Assembly (NCBI GenBank): GCA_015680685.1
Contig: MNCI01008893.1
Location: 66,364 to 130,363 of the forward strand
Direction of reading: 5' to 3'
DNA from: Gnetum montanum
Taxonomy: Eukaryota; Streptophyta; Gnetopsida; Gnetales; Gnetaceae
Length of the DNA stretch: 64,000 bases
Below are positions 1-11,266 of this stretch, piece after piece. The notes beneath the pieces were generated by a model that was not told the DNA's origin, did no database searches, and saw only the letters and a program-made list of their open reading frames with translations. Both the position numbers and the translations under genes were made by a program. Every line of letters begins with the position of its first letter. Position 1 is the first letter of the stretch.

Positions 1-497
1 AACATTGTACAAACCAAGACTTCTGCATGCAATTACACCCTGTGTCATTGTATGCGATGCATGGAACTTTCTTCTTCTCAATCTTTCCAAATGTATTTTC
101 CTGTGATATTTCTAGGAAAAGATCACGTATTCCCAGGCACACGTCAATTGTGCTTAGCCATGCTCTTCCCATTATGATTGTGAAGTCTCCCTTACAATTG
201 TTAACTTAAATCACTAGGAAATCGAAAAGTGGTGACAATGTCCTCCACTAGTCCTAATGGGACAGTGATGGACTAGTCGGCCAACTCTAAACGTATATTA
301 CTCTTTTTTAGTGGAGGCAGGTTCCAAGCTTTGTACATTTCTTGAGAGATTAAGTCAATACTAGAACCTGAATCCAAAAGAGCCTTGCAAGGTTCATTCC
401 TAGCAATTTGTAAATATATAAGAGGACTTCCAGGATTAGAGAATTTCCTAGGAAGATGACTAGCTTTAATCCAATCAGTAATTGCATAAGTCAACAT
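1..497 (-). pseudogene. Retrotransposon aspartic protease domain (E1-outer)
   Basis: Minus-strand reading from about 497 downward gives the active-site stretch LLDSGSSIDLIS. This contains the D-S-G triad of retropepsin-type proteases, which cleave the Gag-Pol polyprotein as dimers. The next part of the domain (TYKAWNLPPLKKSN-like region, then the strand ending in ITVPLGLVEDIVT-type residues) follows down to about position 200. The reading frame is broken after the first 74 residues and continues in pieces to the window edge. It matches the protease of the inner element at 5769-5960 and of E2 at about 29640-29830. The gene is not functional. Confidence 0.8.
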
Positions 498-1156
498 GAC
501 CGTATGCGTTAAGTATGGTCTTTGGTTTGAATGAAGCTTCGAAGATTCGAATGGTGGTGAGGTGTTTGGAGAATTTCCATTTTTGGTTGCAAAGACTTAG
601 TTGGATTGTTGGTTCTAAAGAAAGGTCTCTTCTTTATGTGGTTGTCTAAACCAATAGTAGGTTAAGCGTTGATATCTCTTGTAGCGTTACATTACTGTGG
701 CTAGGCAAGGAGCTTACCCTGCATAGCTGGAGCAAGTGGTAATGGAGCTAAGGATGGAAGAGGTGCAGTCAGATGAGAAGGATAGTACATTTGTGCAACC
801 TCTCCTCTAGGAGAAGGAGTTCTATAATACTCATAGGTTTCATAGTAAGACTGAGGAGTAGTGTGACTAGTAGAGTCATGTGGAAAGATTGGCTGCTACA
901 CATAGTATCCATACAGGTCAGGTTGATGGTAAGGGTACTGTTGACGTGGTGGTGGCATTCCCCATGATTGTGGGTGTTGTCACTGTTGATATTGTTTATT
1001 TGGTTGTGGTGAAGTTCCACTTGGATAATACATCAAAGGTTGGTGGAACTATCTTGGGCTACCTTGAGGATAAGGTAACCTTCGGGGTGTTTGTCGTTTT
1101 CTTAATCATGGGTTTAGTGCATACACCCCAAACTCCTGTAGATGTGATATTATTGG

Positions 1157-2222
1157 GCAACATCCCTTAGGATGGTCATATTAACATATCTCACATTCAC
1201 CATCATTATCTGTATCCGAATCCACAACCTCTTCAATGATGGAAACTTTGCCCTTACCTTTGTTACGTGCATATTCAGTTTCTTTCTTTTTTCTCCCTTC
1301 TCAGTCACTACCTGGTTCCTTAGACTCCTCTACTATTTTGAGAACGATTTGAAATCTATTATCTAGGGAGTCCCACATTTGCTCCACCTTTGTCGATACT
1401 TCTGATGCAAGTTTTTGAATGGACAAAGTTTTTCTATTCACCATCTCTTCAAGGGGTGACTCTTCTTCATCCTCACAAAATCTAACTCCCTTCTTTCAAA
1501 GGGAAGGATTACTATTTTATTCCTCAGCACTCTCTCTTTTCCTTAACTCTCCTTCCTCCTTGGCAACTTGCTCCAACAATNACTATTTTATTCCTCAGCA
1601 CTCTCTCTTTTCCTTAACTCTCCTTCCTCCTTGGCAACTTGCTCCAACAATCTTTGTACTTGATGGGCTCTAAGCTCGGATAGTCTTCCTTGGGCATAAG
1701 TCCTAAGGGTCCTTTGTGTTTCATGCCTAAGTCCATCTACGGGATGGCGTAGTTATTCCCTTTGTGAGTAACCATGGCCAAGGCAATGATGTAATAATGC
1801 ATAATATTAGCCAATGGCAGCATCCAAGGGTTCATGTCCACCTTGTTTCTATCCTTGGATTTGCTTTCGTAGGTTGGACACTCGGGAGTACGTTTGATAC
1901 TTATCATTGAATAGTCTTAACATGGTACTCCATCAACGAATCGATTTCAGTTCTAAGAACTAGTACTAGCTTTCTGGTTCCTTGATCAGTGTCCATGAAA
2001 ACAACTTGAGTTTTTTCCACTAATTTTCTATGTTTTGCAAGGCACATGCATTGTGAAATGCTTGCAAATGATTTTGAGGATTAGTGTTGTACCCCCCTTC
2101 AAATCGTGGGATATTGTTCATATCCAATCTTTTGATCCTGTTGTCTTTTTGGTGCCTTGTTGGGATTCTAATAGCCTCAGTTATATCTAGCATACTTTGA
2201 GTAGTGAGTAAGGATTCATTAT
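1157..2222 (-). pseudogene. Gag relic (E1-outer), central domain and zinc knuckle
   Basis: On the minus strand this holds the retrotransposon gag core, starting near 2160-2020 with the conserved LDMNNIPRFEGGYN segment. A hydrophilic stretch follows, then a zinc knuckle at 1157-1195 with spacing C-X2-C-X3-H-X4-C, in which one codon is a stop (TAA where relatives have CAA). Gag packages the element RNA and forms the virus-like particle. Many stops and shifts break the frame, and an assembly duplication (1511-1651) sits inside it. Confidence 0.8.
1511..1651. repeat. 70-bp exact duplication flanking a single N (contig join)
   Basis: Bases 1511-1580 and 1582-1651 are identical, separated by one N at 1581. 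An exact copy on either side of an N is what unmerged overlapping contig ends look like. It is most likely an assembly artefact, so the gag relic here is 71 bases too long. Confidence 0.9.
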
Positions 2223-2341
2223 TGATGAACCATAATATCGAGGTCATGATATCGCATCCGCAATATCAGGTACACGATATCGGAGCCTACCATGTGATGT
2301 CAGATACCCGATATCGGGACCTACCTCCTTGCCTATAAATA
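2223..2341 (+). promoter_or_regulatory. U3 head with GATATC-type motif array and TATA box (E1-inner 5' LTR)
   Basis: Several copies of a palindromic GATATC or AATATC core (often CGATATCG) lie at 15-30 base spacing upstream of a TATA box TATAAATA at 2334-2341. The 3' LTR has the same layout, with its TATA at 11364-11371. The position fits an LTR promoter-enhancer; activity is inferred only. Confidence 0.6.
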
Positions 2342-2941
2342 AGAGGCAAGTGCACTTGGTTTTGTAATTAGATAGTTAGTCCCTTAGCCAAAATCTTGCC
2401 TTTTCTCCCCTCCAGAGTTAGAATTATTTCTGTGTGCCTGCAGTAGGAGTCATCAAGTGAACGGATCTTTATTCGAGCATTGTGTACCTAAGCACACCTT
2501 ATGTACAGCAATAAAGATGAACTTTATGAGAAACCTTGCAGCATTCAAAATAGATTAATTAGTATTAATTGATGTTATTAAATGCTTTCTTAGTTAATTA
2601 TTGATTCTCTCTCACCCTACAACTCTCCTAAGTAAGCACACAGTATGATCACTTCAAGCATGCATGTAACACTTGGTAACCTAGTAATGACTAGCGTCTG
2701 GTAATCCCAGTAGTGTTGCACTGGTTTAGGATGTGTATGACAAGTGAAAATAGATACTAGTGTAAGGATTATTTAAAGCTTAGTTAATCAGTAGTTAAGT
2801 TAAATTAGTCACTTAGTTATCTCTCTCTCCTTCCTTATTAGTAGCAAGACATATAAGTAAGTTTAGAAAGACAATGATCAACCAACCCATCCTTGTTCCA
2901 CAAGGGTGTACAAGCACTTAGTCCTTGGAATTCGACCAAAT
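2223..2941 (+). repeat. 5' LTR of E1-inner (3' end inverted away)
   Basis: Aligns by eye from TGATGA through TATA box, R and U5 to the 3' LTR at 11267-12093. It stops at about 2941, just after 'gaattcgac'. The last ~45 bases of the LTR are found inverted at 3210-3256. It also lacks about 62 bases present in the 3' LTR (11882-11946), a loss bounded by short 'gacata' repeats. Confidence 0.85.
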
Positions 2942-3256
2942 TGTACTCATCAAGATGAATATATACCACTCTAACTTGTTGAGGGACTGGCGGATCAATG
3001 TCATGTGTATTACACCACCGATTACTTCCTGTTTCAGACCTAGGCGATGAGGTGCTTTCGTATGAAGAAGGAGACATACTTGTTTGTTCAGTGTGCAATG
3101 TATTATTTTTGTTTTCTCAACCAACCCTAAGGCTTCGTTCCAACGATGTGAAATATTTCCTAAGTTCTAATTAATGCACAAACAACTAAGTCCCCAACAA
3201 TGGCGTCAATGATGAGCAACGAGGTACCCCTATGCTCAACCATATGAATACGAGCG
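2942..3256 (-). other. Inverted ~315-bp segment: LTR end, primer site and gag start of E1-inner
   Basis: This segment reads in the opposite direction to the element around it. On the minus strand it gives the last LTR bases (3256-3210, ending TCATCA), a primer site (3209-3186), and then the gag N-terminus beginning MSPSSYESTSS at 3098 and running to IHLDEY. Turned round, it would restore a continuous LTR, primer site and gag that joins the plus-strand gag at 3257. It could be a real inversion or an assembly flip; no N marks the ends. Confidence 0.8.
3186..3209 (-). other. Primer binding site, tRNA-Asp type (E1-inner, inverted)
   Basis: Immediately next to the LTR end, the minus strand reads TTGACGCCATTGTTGGGGAC. 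This differs by few bases from TGGCGCCGTTGCCGGGG, the complement of the 3' end of plant tRNA-Asp(GUC). tRNA priming of minus-strand DNA synthesis is established for such elements. Confidence 0.75.
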
Positions 3257-5057
3257 TTAGTATATACCAGAATTTACCTTTATCCTCCATCAAGATGAAC
3301 AATTGTGTTGGCGAGACTTAGAAGGTAACATAGTGTTACCTCTCGATTGTTCAATCCCAAGCATGCTTCTTCATGCTCTTACACGAATTGGCATGCCACA
3401 CTTACATGCAGAACACATCATGCAAGACCATGACTTGAGAGAATACTGTCCTATAGAGGCACAACATCAAAGGGACTTGCAACAGGAGAGACATCATAAG
3501 TCTTTGAAGGGTAAGTGGTCCCAGGATGTCCCACATGTCTTAAGCAAAAATAAGGGTGGTGAACCTACCTCAAGCAATCGCCCACATAACGATGTTCCTC
3601 CCCTTGACTTTGGCCAAGGGGTTGTGTATCATAACCTTCATTCCACTATTCATAACCCAGGTTCTGATACCCATGGGCACAAAGGATCCAAAAAAGGAAC
3701 ATGGACACATGATAAAGGTGGACATTCTGATTGCAATCGTGATCGAGGCTGTGATCGTCGAAGAGAAGGTAGTAGACACTGTCATGGTGACAGTTCTTCT
3801 TCTTCTTCACCTTCATCATCTCCTTCACCCTCTCCTTCAATATCTAGACGTAGTGATAAATAAAAAGACCATGGGGATGGAGGTAGGAAAAGTGGAAGTC
3901 ATAAGCGAAATAGCCAGGGAAGGGGATGAGGGCACTCTAAAGAATCACAACATAGAAGAAGGGAGAGTAGGAAACAACGTAGGCATCATAGATGCCATGG
4001 ATGAGATGATCACAATGAACCCCTACTCGCTACTCGAAGTATGTTAGACATAACTAAGGCTATTAGAATTCCAACAAGGCACCAGAAAGATAGTAGGATC
4101 AAGAGATTAGATATGAACAACATCCCATGATTTGAAGGGGGATATAACGATGATCCTTAGAATCACTTACAAGCATTCCATGATGCGTGTGCCTTACAAA
4201 ATAAAGAAAATGAATGGAAAAAACTTAAGTTGTTCCCATGGACACTAGTTAAAGAAGTGGAAAGTTAGTACCGGTCCTTAGAACTGAAATCCATTTGTAG
4301 GTGGAGTACCATGTTAGAAGTGTTCAACGATAAGTACCAAACCTACTCCTAAGTGTCCAACCTGCGAAAGCAAATCCAAGGGTGGAAGCAAGGAGGACAT
4401 GAACCCTTGGATGCTGCCATGGATTGATATTATGCACTATTACATCATTGCCTTGGCCATGGTTATTTGCAAAGGGATCAACTGTGCCATCTTGTAGTTG
4501 GGCTTAGGCATGAAACGAGAAGAACCCTTGGGGCTTATGCCCAAGGAAGACTATCTGAGCTTAGGTCCCATCAAATTCAAACACTATTGGAGCAAGTTGC
4601 TAAGGAAGAAGGTGAGCTATGGAAGAGAGAAAGTGCAAAAGAGTATAACCAAGATCCTTCCCTCTAGAAGAGGGGAGTAAAATTTTGTGAGGATGAAGAA
4701 GAGTCACCACTTGAAGAGATGGTGAATATGAAAACTTTACCTATCCAAAATTTGACATCAAAAGTATCGACAAAGGTCAACCAAATGTGGGATTCCCTAG
4801 CCAATAGATTTCAATTTGTTCTTAAACTAGTAGAGGAGTCTAGAGAGCAAGGTAGTGATCATGAAAAAAGAAAAAAGAGAAAAGCTGAACATGCACATAG
4901 CAAGGGTAAGGGCAAAGTTGCCATCATTGAAAAGGTTGTGGAGTTGAAAAAAAATAATGATAGTGGATGCGAGATATGTCAATATGACCATCCTAAGGGA
5001 TGTTGCCCTATAATCTCACATCTGCAGGAGTTTGGGATGTATGCACTCAACCCATGA
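3257..5057 (+). pseudogene. Gag relic of E1-inner
   Basis: The plus strand continues gag from the inverted segment. It has the N-terminal region (WRDLEGNIVLPLD at about 3310), then a basic, Ser/Asp-rich stretch with RRREGSRHCHG and a run of serines (about 3740-3850). The conserved gag core lies around 4100-4600 (NNIP*FEGGYN, LEQVAKEEGEL). The zinc knuckle C-E-I-C-Q-Y-D-H-P-K-G-C-C is at 4968-5006. Several stops and shifts break it into pieces. The knuckle has three residues between the second Cys and His instead of the usual four. Structural protein of the particle, non-functional here. Confidence 0.85.
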
Positions 5058-5689
5058 TTGAACAAATGGCAAACACCCCAAAGGTTACCTTATCCTCAAG
5101 GTAACCCAAGACAGTTCCACCAACCCTTAATGTATTATTTTAGTGGAACTCCATCACAACCGATTGAGCAATATCAATAGTGGCACTACCCATAATCATG
5201 GGGAATGCCCCCACCAAGGCAACAGTATCCTTACCAGCAACCTAACCCATATGGATATTACGTGCAGTAGCCAGTCTCTCCACATGACTCTACTGGTCAC
5301 GGTACTCCTCAACCTCACTACCAAGCTTGTGAGTATTATAAGACTCCTTCTCCTAGGGGTGATGTTCCACAAACGTACCATCCTTCTCATCTAGCCGCAT
5401 CTCTTCCACCAATATCTCCACTACCACCTGCTCTAGCTATGCAGGGTGAAATCCCTACCCAGCCGCAACAACGTAACGCCACAAGGGCTATTAACTCTCA
5501 ACCTACTATTGGTTCCAACAACCACATGAAGAAAAGACATTTCTTTAGAACCAACAGTCCAACCAAGCCCTTGCAATCACAAGTGGCTGATTCCTTAGAT
5601 GCCTCAGTATCAATCAAAAATTTGGAGCCTCCTTCAACTCAACCACTGCACTCAACACATGCCGTCACTGATTAGATCAAAGCTAGCCA

Positions 5690-6398
5690 TCTTCTCAGGA
5701 AATTCTCTGATCCTAGGAATCCTCTAATATACTTACAAATCACTGAAAATGAATCATGCAAGGCTCTTTTGGATTCAGGTTTCGGTGTCAACTTGATTTC
5801 TCAAGAAATGTATAAGTCCTGGAACCTGCTTCCATTGAAAAAGAGCAACATTCATCTAGAGTTGGCCAACCATTCCATCACTATCCTGTTGGGACTAGTG
5901 GAGGAAATTGTTACCACTATTTGTGGATGGTCGTACCCAGCTGATTTCCTAATGATTTAGGTGAACAACAGTAAGGGGGACTTCTCAATCATAATGGGAA
6001 GAGCATGGCTAAGCACAGTTGATGCATGCCTAGGAATCTGCGATATTTCCCTGGAAATATCAAAGGAAAACACATTGAAAAAGATCGAGAAAAAGAAAGT
6101 TTCATGCATCGCATACAATGACACAGGGTGTAATTGCATGCAGAGGTCATGGGTTGTGCAAAATTTAACATTACATGCATGCAATTACTGTGCACAAGTG
6201 ATCAACATACAAAGATTCCTATATGCAGCAGCCACACAACAGGAAGGCACCCAGTGGCTGATAGCTGATCAAGAAAGCAGTTCAATCATTTGCATGGAAC
6301 CAACTGAGGGTTTGACTTGCGCTTACATCAATAACATAGACACATTAGAGCAAGTCCACCACCAACTTCCAAACCTTAACCTCGAAAACATCAACTAG
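5690..6398 (+). pseudogene. Aspartic protease region of E1-inner
   Basis: A plus-strand frame around 5769-5960 contains LLDSGFGVNLISQEMYKSW. The active-site D-S-G is kept but the following S/T positions are altered (GFGVN where the outer copy has GSSID). The domain continues after a stop at 5958 through DFSIIMGRAWLS (about 5980-6015), a conserved protease-flank motif in this family. A Cys-containing linker follows toward RT. Broken by several stops. Confidence 0.8.
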
Positions 6399-6452
6399 GG
6401 GAAGCTGGAAATCCCTGAAAAATTTAAGCAAGAGCCTCTCAAGCTGAAACCA

Positions 6453-7330
6453 TTGCCCATTGATATGGAATACACGTTCCTTAAAAATGGAAAACTGGTA
6501 ATCATTAATGTTAAGCTTGCTCCACAAAAAAAAAAAGAGAGACTGCTAAAGGTGATAAATAAATGGTCAAAAGCCTTTGGTTGGTCATATCCCAAATTAA
6601 CTGGAATAGATCCTAGGATATGCCAACATAGGATTTACACCGACCCCTCCATGAAGCCTCGAAGACAACCGCAGAGGCGTTTGAACCCAAAGCTGAAGTA
6701 GGTAGTCAAGGAAGAAATCGAATAGCTTCTCAAGGCTGGGTTCATATACCCCATTGCTGATAGCGAATGGGTTAGCCCCTTAGTTATTGTGCCTAAAAAG
6801 GGAGGCAAATGGAGCGTGTGCATAGATTTCAGGCTACTGAATATGGCAACATTCAAAGATTACTTTCCATTACCATTTGTTGACCAAGTCTTAGACACCA
6901 TCACAGGGCATCGCTATTATAGTTTTCTAGATGGATATAGCGGATATAACCAAATACAAATAGCCCCAAAAGACCAAGCCAAGACTACGTTCACTAGTCC
7001 TTGGGGAACGTTTGCATAGAAATAGATGCCATTTGGCTTGTGCAATGCCCCTACAACGTTTCAATGATTATTTCTAAGCATATTCTAGCAGCAGATAGGG
7101 AATGCTATGGAGGTCTTTATGGACGACTTCGCCACTTATGGAGCAAACTTTGATCAAGCCTTGGATCAATTAGAGTAAGTGCTAAAAATGTGTGTAGAAA
7201 TCAATTTGAGGCTCAACTAGTAGAAAAGCCATTTGATGGTCCAAGAAGGTGTAGTACTAGGACACAAAATCTCACACACAGGGATAAAGGTAGACTTTGA
7301 GAAAATCAAAGTTATCCAAGGAATTACCCG
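6453..7330 (+). pseudogene. Reverse transcriptase domain of E1-inner
   Basis: The reading shows the gypsy RT blocks in order: KAFGWSY...ID at about 6565-6610, VIVPKKGGKWSVCIDFRLLN (about 6785-6840), FPLPFVDQVLDTI (6867-6905), SFLDGYSGYNQIQIAPKDQ (6920-6978), TTFTSPWGTFA (6985-7015), and the catalytic box FMDD at 7116-7127. F in place of Y in this box is common in Athila elements. Then comes GHKISHTGIKVD at about 7260. RT copies the element RNA into DNA. In-frame TAG codons at about 6700, 7016 and 7219 and others abolish the protein. Confidence 0.88.
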
Positions 7331-7920
7331 TCAACCAAAAACTATCAAAGATATTCGGTCATTCCTTGGACACACTAGCTACTATAGGAGATTTATTGAG
7401 AACTTTTCAAAGGTTTCCAAACCATTCGTGGAATTAACGAAAAAGGATGTACCTTTCGAATGGACTAGGAAATGCGAACTAGCCTTCCAAACTCTGAAAC
7501 AAAAGCTAGTAGAAACACCCATTCTACAAGCTCCTAACTGGTCTAAACCATTCCATATCATGACTGATGTGTCCAACTATGCCTTAGGAGTCATACTTAC
7601 ATAGTTAGATGACCAAAAAAGTCCTTATTACATCCACTGTGCAAGTAGAAGTATCACTGGTGCACAACTTAACTACACTACCACATAAAAAGAAGTAATG
7701 GTTGTAGTGTTTGCACTAGAAAAGTTTAGACACTATATATTAGGATATAAAGTATATATACATACAGATCATAGTGCAATAAGGTTCTTCATGAATAAGC
7801 CAATGGTAAGCCCTCGTATCATACAATGGCTTGTAATCTTACAAGAGTTTGATCATACAATGATCGATTGTAAAGGCACCAAGAACGTAGTTGCTGATCA
7901 TTTATCTTGGTTGCGATGGG
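7331..7920 (+). pseudogene. RT thumb and RNase H domain of E1-inner
   Basis: After the RT palm comes IRSFLGHTSYYRRFIENFSK (7351-7410) and then the RNase H start FHIMTDVSNYALGVIL (7550-7600). The rest includes NYTTT*KEVMVVVFALEKFRHYILGYKV (7671-7760) and HTDHSAIRFFM (7762-7795). This is the usual RNase H that degrades the RNA strand. A TAG stands at 7603, where the family has CAG (LTQLDD). The frame then continues into integrase with further stops. Confidence 0.85.
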
Positions 7921-8059
7921 ACAATAAAAAGGATGAGTATCCAATTTCTGATTATTTCCCAGATGAATTCCTCTTTGCTGGTGTAGTGAATAATCAATCA
8001 CCCATGGAGACAAACTGGTACAGTAGCATTCTTACCTATCTCCTCACCCAACAAATACC

Positions 8060-9239
8060 ACAAGAGTTAAACCTTAAGAAGAAATAATAGTTTCTTCACT
8101 GAGCCAAGTACTTTATGGAAATCAATGGGAAACTTTACAAAGTGTGTCCCGATGGCTTGGTTCGATGGTTGTTCTCGATATAGATTAACTGCAAGTTCTC
8201 CAAGATGCTCGTGAGGGTCATTGTGGGGGTCATTACGCTGGAAGACAAACAAGCATCAAGATCTTGCTTGCAGGATATTATTGGCCTACATTGTTTTGGG
8301 ATGCCCATCAATTCATCCAATCTTGTAAGAACTATCAACATGATGGGGGAATGACTGCTAGAATGGAGGGTCCACAACAATGGATCCAACCATTAGAATC
8401 CTTCAACATTTGGGGAATTGATTTTATGGGGTCAATTACACCAATGTCCAATGGAAAATATTATATTATTGTTGCTATTGATTACCTCACTAAATGGGCA
8501 GAAGCAGCTACTTTTAAGGATTGTACATCATCTACAATTGCATGATTTGTTCAACAACAAATCATAAACAAGTTTGGTGTACCTCATGCACTTATTCAAA
8601 GCAATGGTACCCACTTCACAGGTGCAACTTTTCGAAAATTAATGCAACGTTTGGGGGTTGAACACAAACTGACAACACCATACCATCCCCCAAGCGAACG
8701 ATCAAGCCGAAGTCACCAACAGGGAGATTACAAAAATATTGGCAAGAACTATTAGCAAGTTTAGGCGAGACTAGAGCACTAAACTGAATGATGCTCTTTG
8801 GGCATACCGCTTCACATGAAAACTCCCTACAGGCTACTCTCCCTATGAGTTAGTGTATGATAAATTACCAATGCTTCCCATTCAAACTGAGCTTCGTACA
8901 CTATCCATGGCATGTGACCTCAACCTTGACCTTGATCTAGCACAAAAACAATGGTTGGTAATCCTTAACTTGCTAGATGAAAACCGACTAGCTGCCCTGT
9001 CATCTAATGAATTGCACAAGGCATTCAATAAACAACATCATGACCTAAGAATTAGGAAAGTTAAATATCAATCGAAAGATAAGGTTCTCTACTGGAATCC
9101 CACACATGTGCCACAACATACTAAATTTCAAACACTGTGGGAAGGACCTTATATTATTTATGCAACTTTTCCTTCAGGGGCCATGACAATATACAAACTT
9201 GAGAGCCTGGACAAGAAGCTGTTAGTCAACGTGCAATAA
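8060..9239 (+). pseudogene. Integrase of E1-inner, catalytic residues lost
   Basis: The N-terminal zinc-binding module is at about 8190-8345 (GHYAGRQ...SCKNYQHDGG); its last Cys is replaced by Tyr, whereas E2 keeps Cys at the same place. The core begins FNIWGIDFMG (8402-8432), which carries the first catalytic Asp. The second Asp, in SDNGTHF of relatives, reads QSNGTHF at about 8595-8615, so it is lost. A shift follows at about 8690 in the NREITKIL region. The C-terminal part (YQSKDKVLYWNPTHVP...GPYIIYATFPSGA) ends at the stop at 9237-9239. No chromodomain is present, as expected for the Athila/Tat side of Ty3/gypsy. Confidence 0.85.
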
Positions 9240-11266
9240 ACCAAACCTTTCCATGAGCTTAGGATAGCCAGTACACATACTACCTCTATCAATGGACAAC
9301 CCTGCTCACTATTTCAGATCTCCTCTTTCCAACTCAGTCATGGGGGAGATGGCCACCTATGCTAACCATTCTAGGCCCTTAGTTCTTTTCTGAATTTTTG
9401 TTTTACACATTGTTGTTTTACACATTTTTCCAACTTTTTTTTTTACACCATTGTTCATATTTTTACTATTTCTTTATTGCTTGATTTACTTTTATTCATC
9501 ATCCAATAAGTGCTCATGATGGTGGATTGAATTATATCATATTGGTTGCTAATGTTTGGTTTTTACCTTTGAATTATGATGCTGATATTAAGGTATGGTT
9601 CTTTTGGTAAAATAGGTAACGAGTCCACGTTGTCCACTCATCCATACAACTCTATGGTCTCCTTTGGCTTGGAACTGTAAAGTCCCCTTTTTCTAAGTAA
9701 ACTTGTTAATGAATTGGTGACTGGGTATTTTTCAAACCAAGGAAAGACTCAAAGGATGAGAAGGGTGTGACTTCAAGGGGAATCGATGCATTTGTATTGG
9801 CCATTCTCTTGAGTGCTTGGATGCTTTTTCTTGGGTTTTCTGCCATTCTACCATTGATCAAATATCAGGAAGCTGAGTGAATAAAAATAAGTCTTTGCAT
9901 GGTGTGGTTCTCATGAAAAAAAGGGAGAAAAGTGAGAATTCAAAGCACACCCCTTAGACATAATAAAGTAATATTGGCTACAAGCACTAGTTATGGAACT
10001 TGAAAGACATGTTTCCCATGCCTGAAGGTTCCCTCTTACTAAGGCCCTTTCTCGCTTCCTGCTTTTCTATCTCGCTCTCATCAAAATGGTGGTGACTCTT
10101 TCTAGAAGCATTCTTGTTGCTTCAAGTGGATGGATTGGTCAAGTGTGTTGATGCGAGGTCACTGGATGTGGTTTGTTTGAGTCTGGATTTGGGATGAGTT
10201 CTACTCAGTCATATTAACCATGAAAAACACAAGGGACTTTACACAACCTTGCTCTTGGGATTCCATTCCATTCTCTCCTCTCCATCTTTCTTCCCATTTT
10301 TCCACCTCATTGTCAGTTTTAACATTAGTCCATTCCTAGGTTGATGCATTTTTTTTCTTTGGTGAATTCTTGTGGGTAACTTTTTAACTCTTGCTTCCAA
10401 ATGACATTCCTAGGGCCTACGGACTCTTTGGTTTGTGGGTTTGTCACGGCATAAAAGGCATGAGCCTGCTTTGGGGAGAACCCATTGGCATTCCTTTTTG
10501 GTGTAATTATTAACTTCTTTTCCTTAAACATTTCCTGCAATTAATCATTTCTTGTTTCATCCCCATCCATGACATCCATTTTATTGGCGTTACCATTGTT
10601 ATTTTTTCCATCTTTCTTGATCCTCATATTTTTTCCATCTTATAGCTACCGAAGGTTCGCTCTTAGTCATGGGGGCCCTAGCACAAATTTTTCAATTTTT
10701 CCATTCTACTATTTTCCTAACCCCTACACCTTGGGTAGTCATCAATGATAAATCTTCAAACTAGTTTCTGCCATAACCATAACTCAACCAATGCGCTTCA
10801 TATCAAGGCAAGGTATCAACTGCATTGTGGATTATCTATCCTTGCTCATTTGTGGTTGTGTTGTGTGTGCAGGTGGCAATCATACAAATAATGGACTGGG
10901 CTTAGAGGAAGAAACTCAAGTGGACTGGAACTGGAGCATTTACGAAGGAGAAAGTTTGGTGGCGTGGCTATGGATAAACAACAGAAGGCACAATCTCGGC
11001 ATTGGTGGCAACACACTTCATCTTCTTTCTCTCTCTCTTTTTCTCTCTTCAAGCTGCCAAATAAAGGCTTAGATGTCATTTATGTGCAAGTGTTCACCAC
11101 AATGGTCATGAACACTAATGTTGTAATATGCTTATTAATCCGTTCATTGGGCATGTTGAGTCTGTCATCCCATTCCACCGTCAGTTGTCAATTAGTCAAT
11201 AATCCCATACCTTCCCAATATTTTGTAAGAAACTCGAGGACGAGTTTTCATTCAATCGTGGGGGTA
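9240..11266 (+). other. Long noncoding region between pol and 3' LTR (E1-inner)
   Basis: No protein was recognised. T-rich tracts with repeated 'ttttacac' occur at 9400-9450. Several blocks match the same region of E2 (33180-34690): 'ctcctctttccaac' with 'tcatgggggagatgg' near 9321-9352, 'aactaaggccctttct'-type sequence near 10037, and 'ggcatgagcctgct' at about 10457-10472. A conserved stretch 'aactcgaggacgagtttt' at about 11230 is followed by a G-rich tract ending at 11266, where the 3' LTR starts; this is the expected place of the polypurine tract. Confidence 0.65.

Larger units (their letters stand above)
1..2222 (-). mobile_element. Outer Athila-like Ty3/gypsy element (E1-outer), gag-protease part
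   Basis: This stretch reads on the minus strand as the C-terminal half of gag followed by a retroviral-type protease. It runs off the left window edge. The same element resumes at 12094-13909 (gag middle and N-terminus, primer site, 5' LTR), so it is interrupted by the plus-strand inner element 2223-12093. The gag joins line up: the left piece stops in the same gag segment (around codon context 'NEPLLAT') where the right piece ends. RT, RNase H and INT would lie left of the window. Every frame carries stops, so it is a relic. The nesting is seen in the sequence; the lineage name rests on the better preserved pol of the inner copy. Confidence 0.85.

Noticed and set aside
769-1366. Plus-strand open frames that look like membrane proteins
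   Set aside because: They are the antisense of the minus-strand gag relic; hydrophobicity comes from the complement of polar codons.
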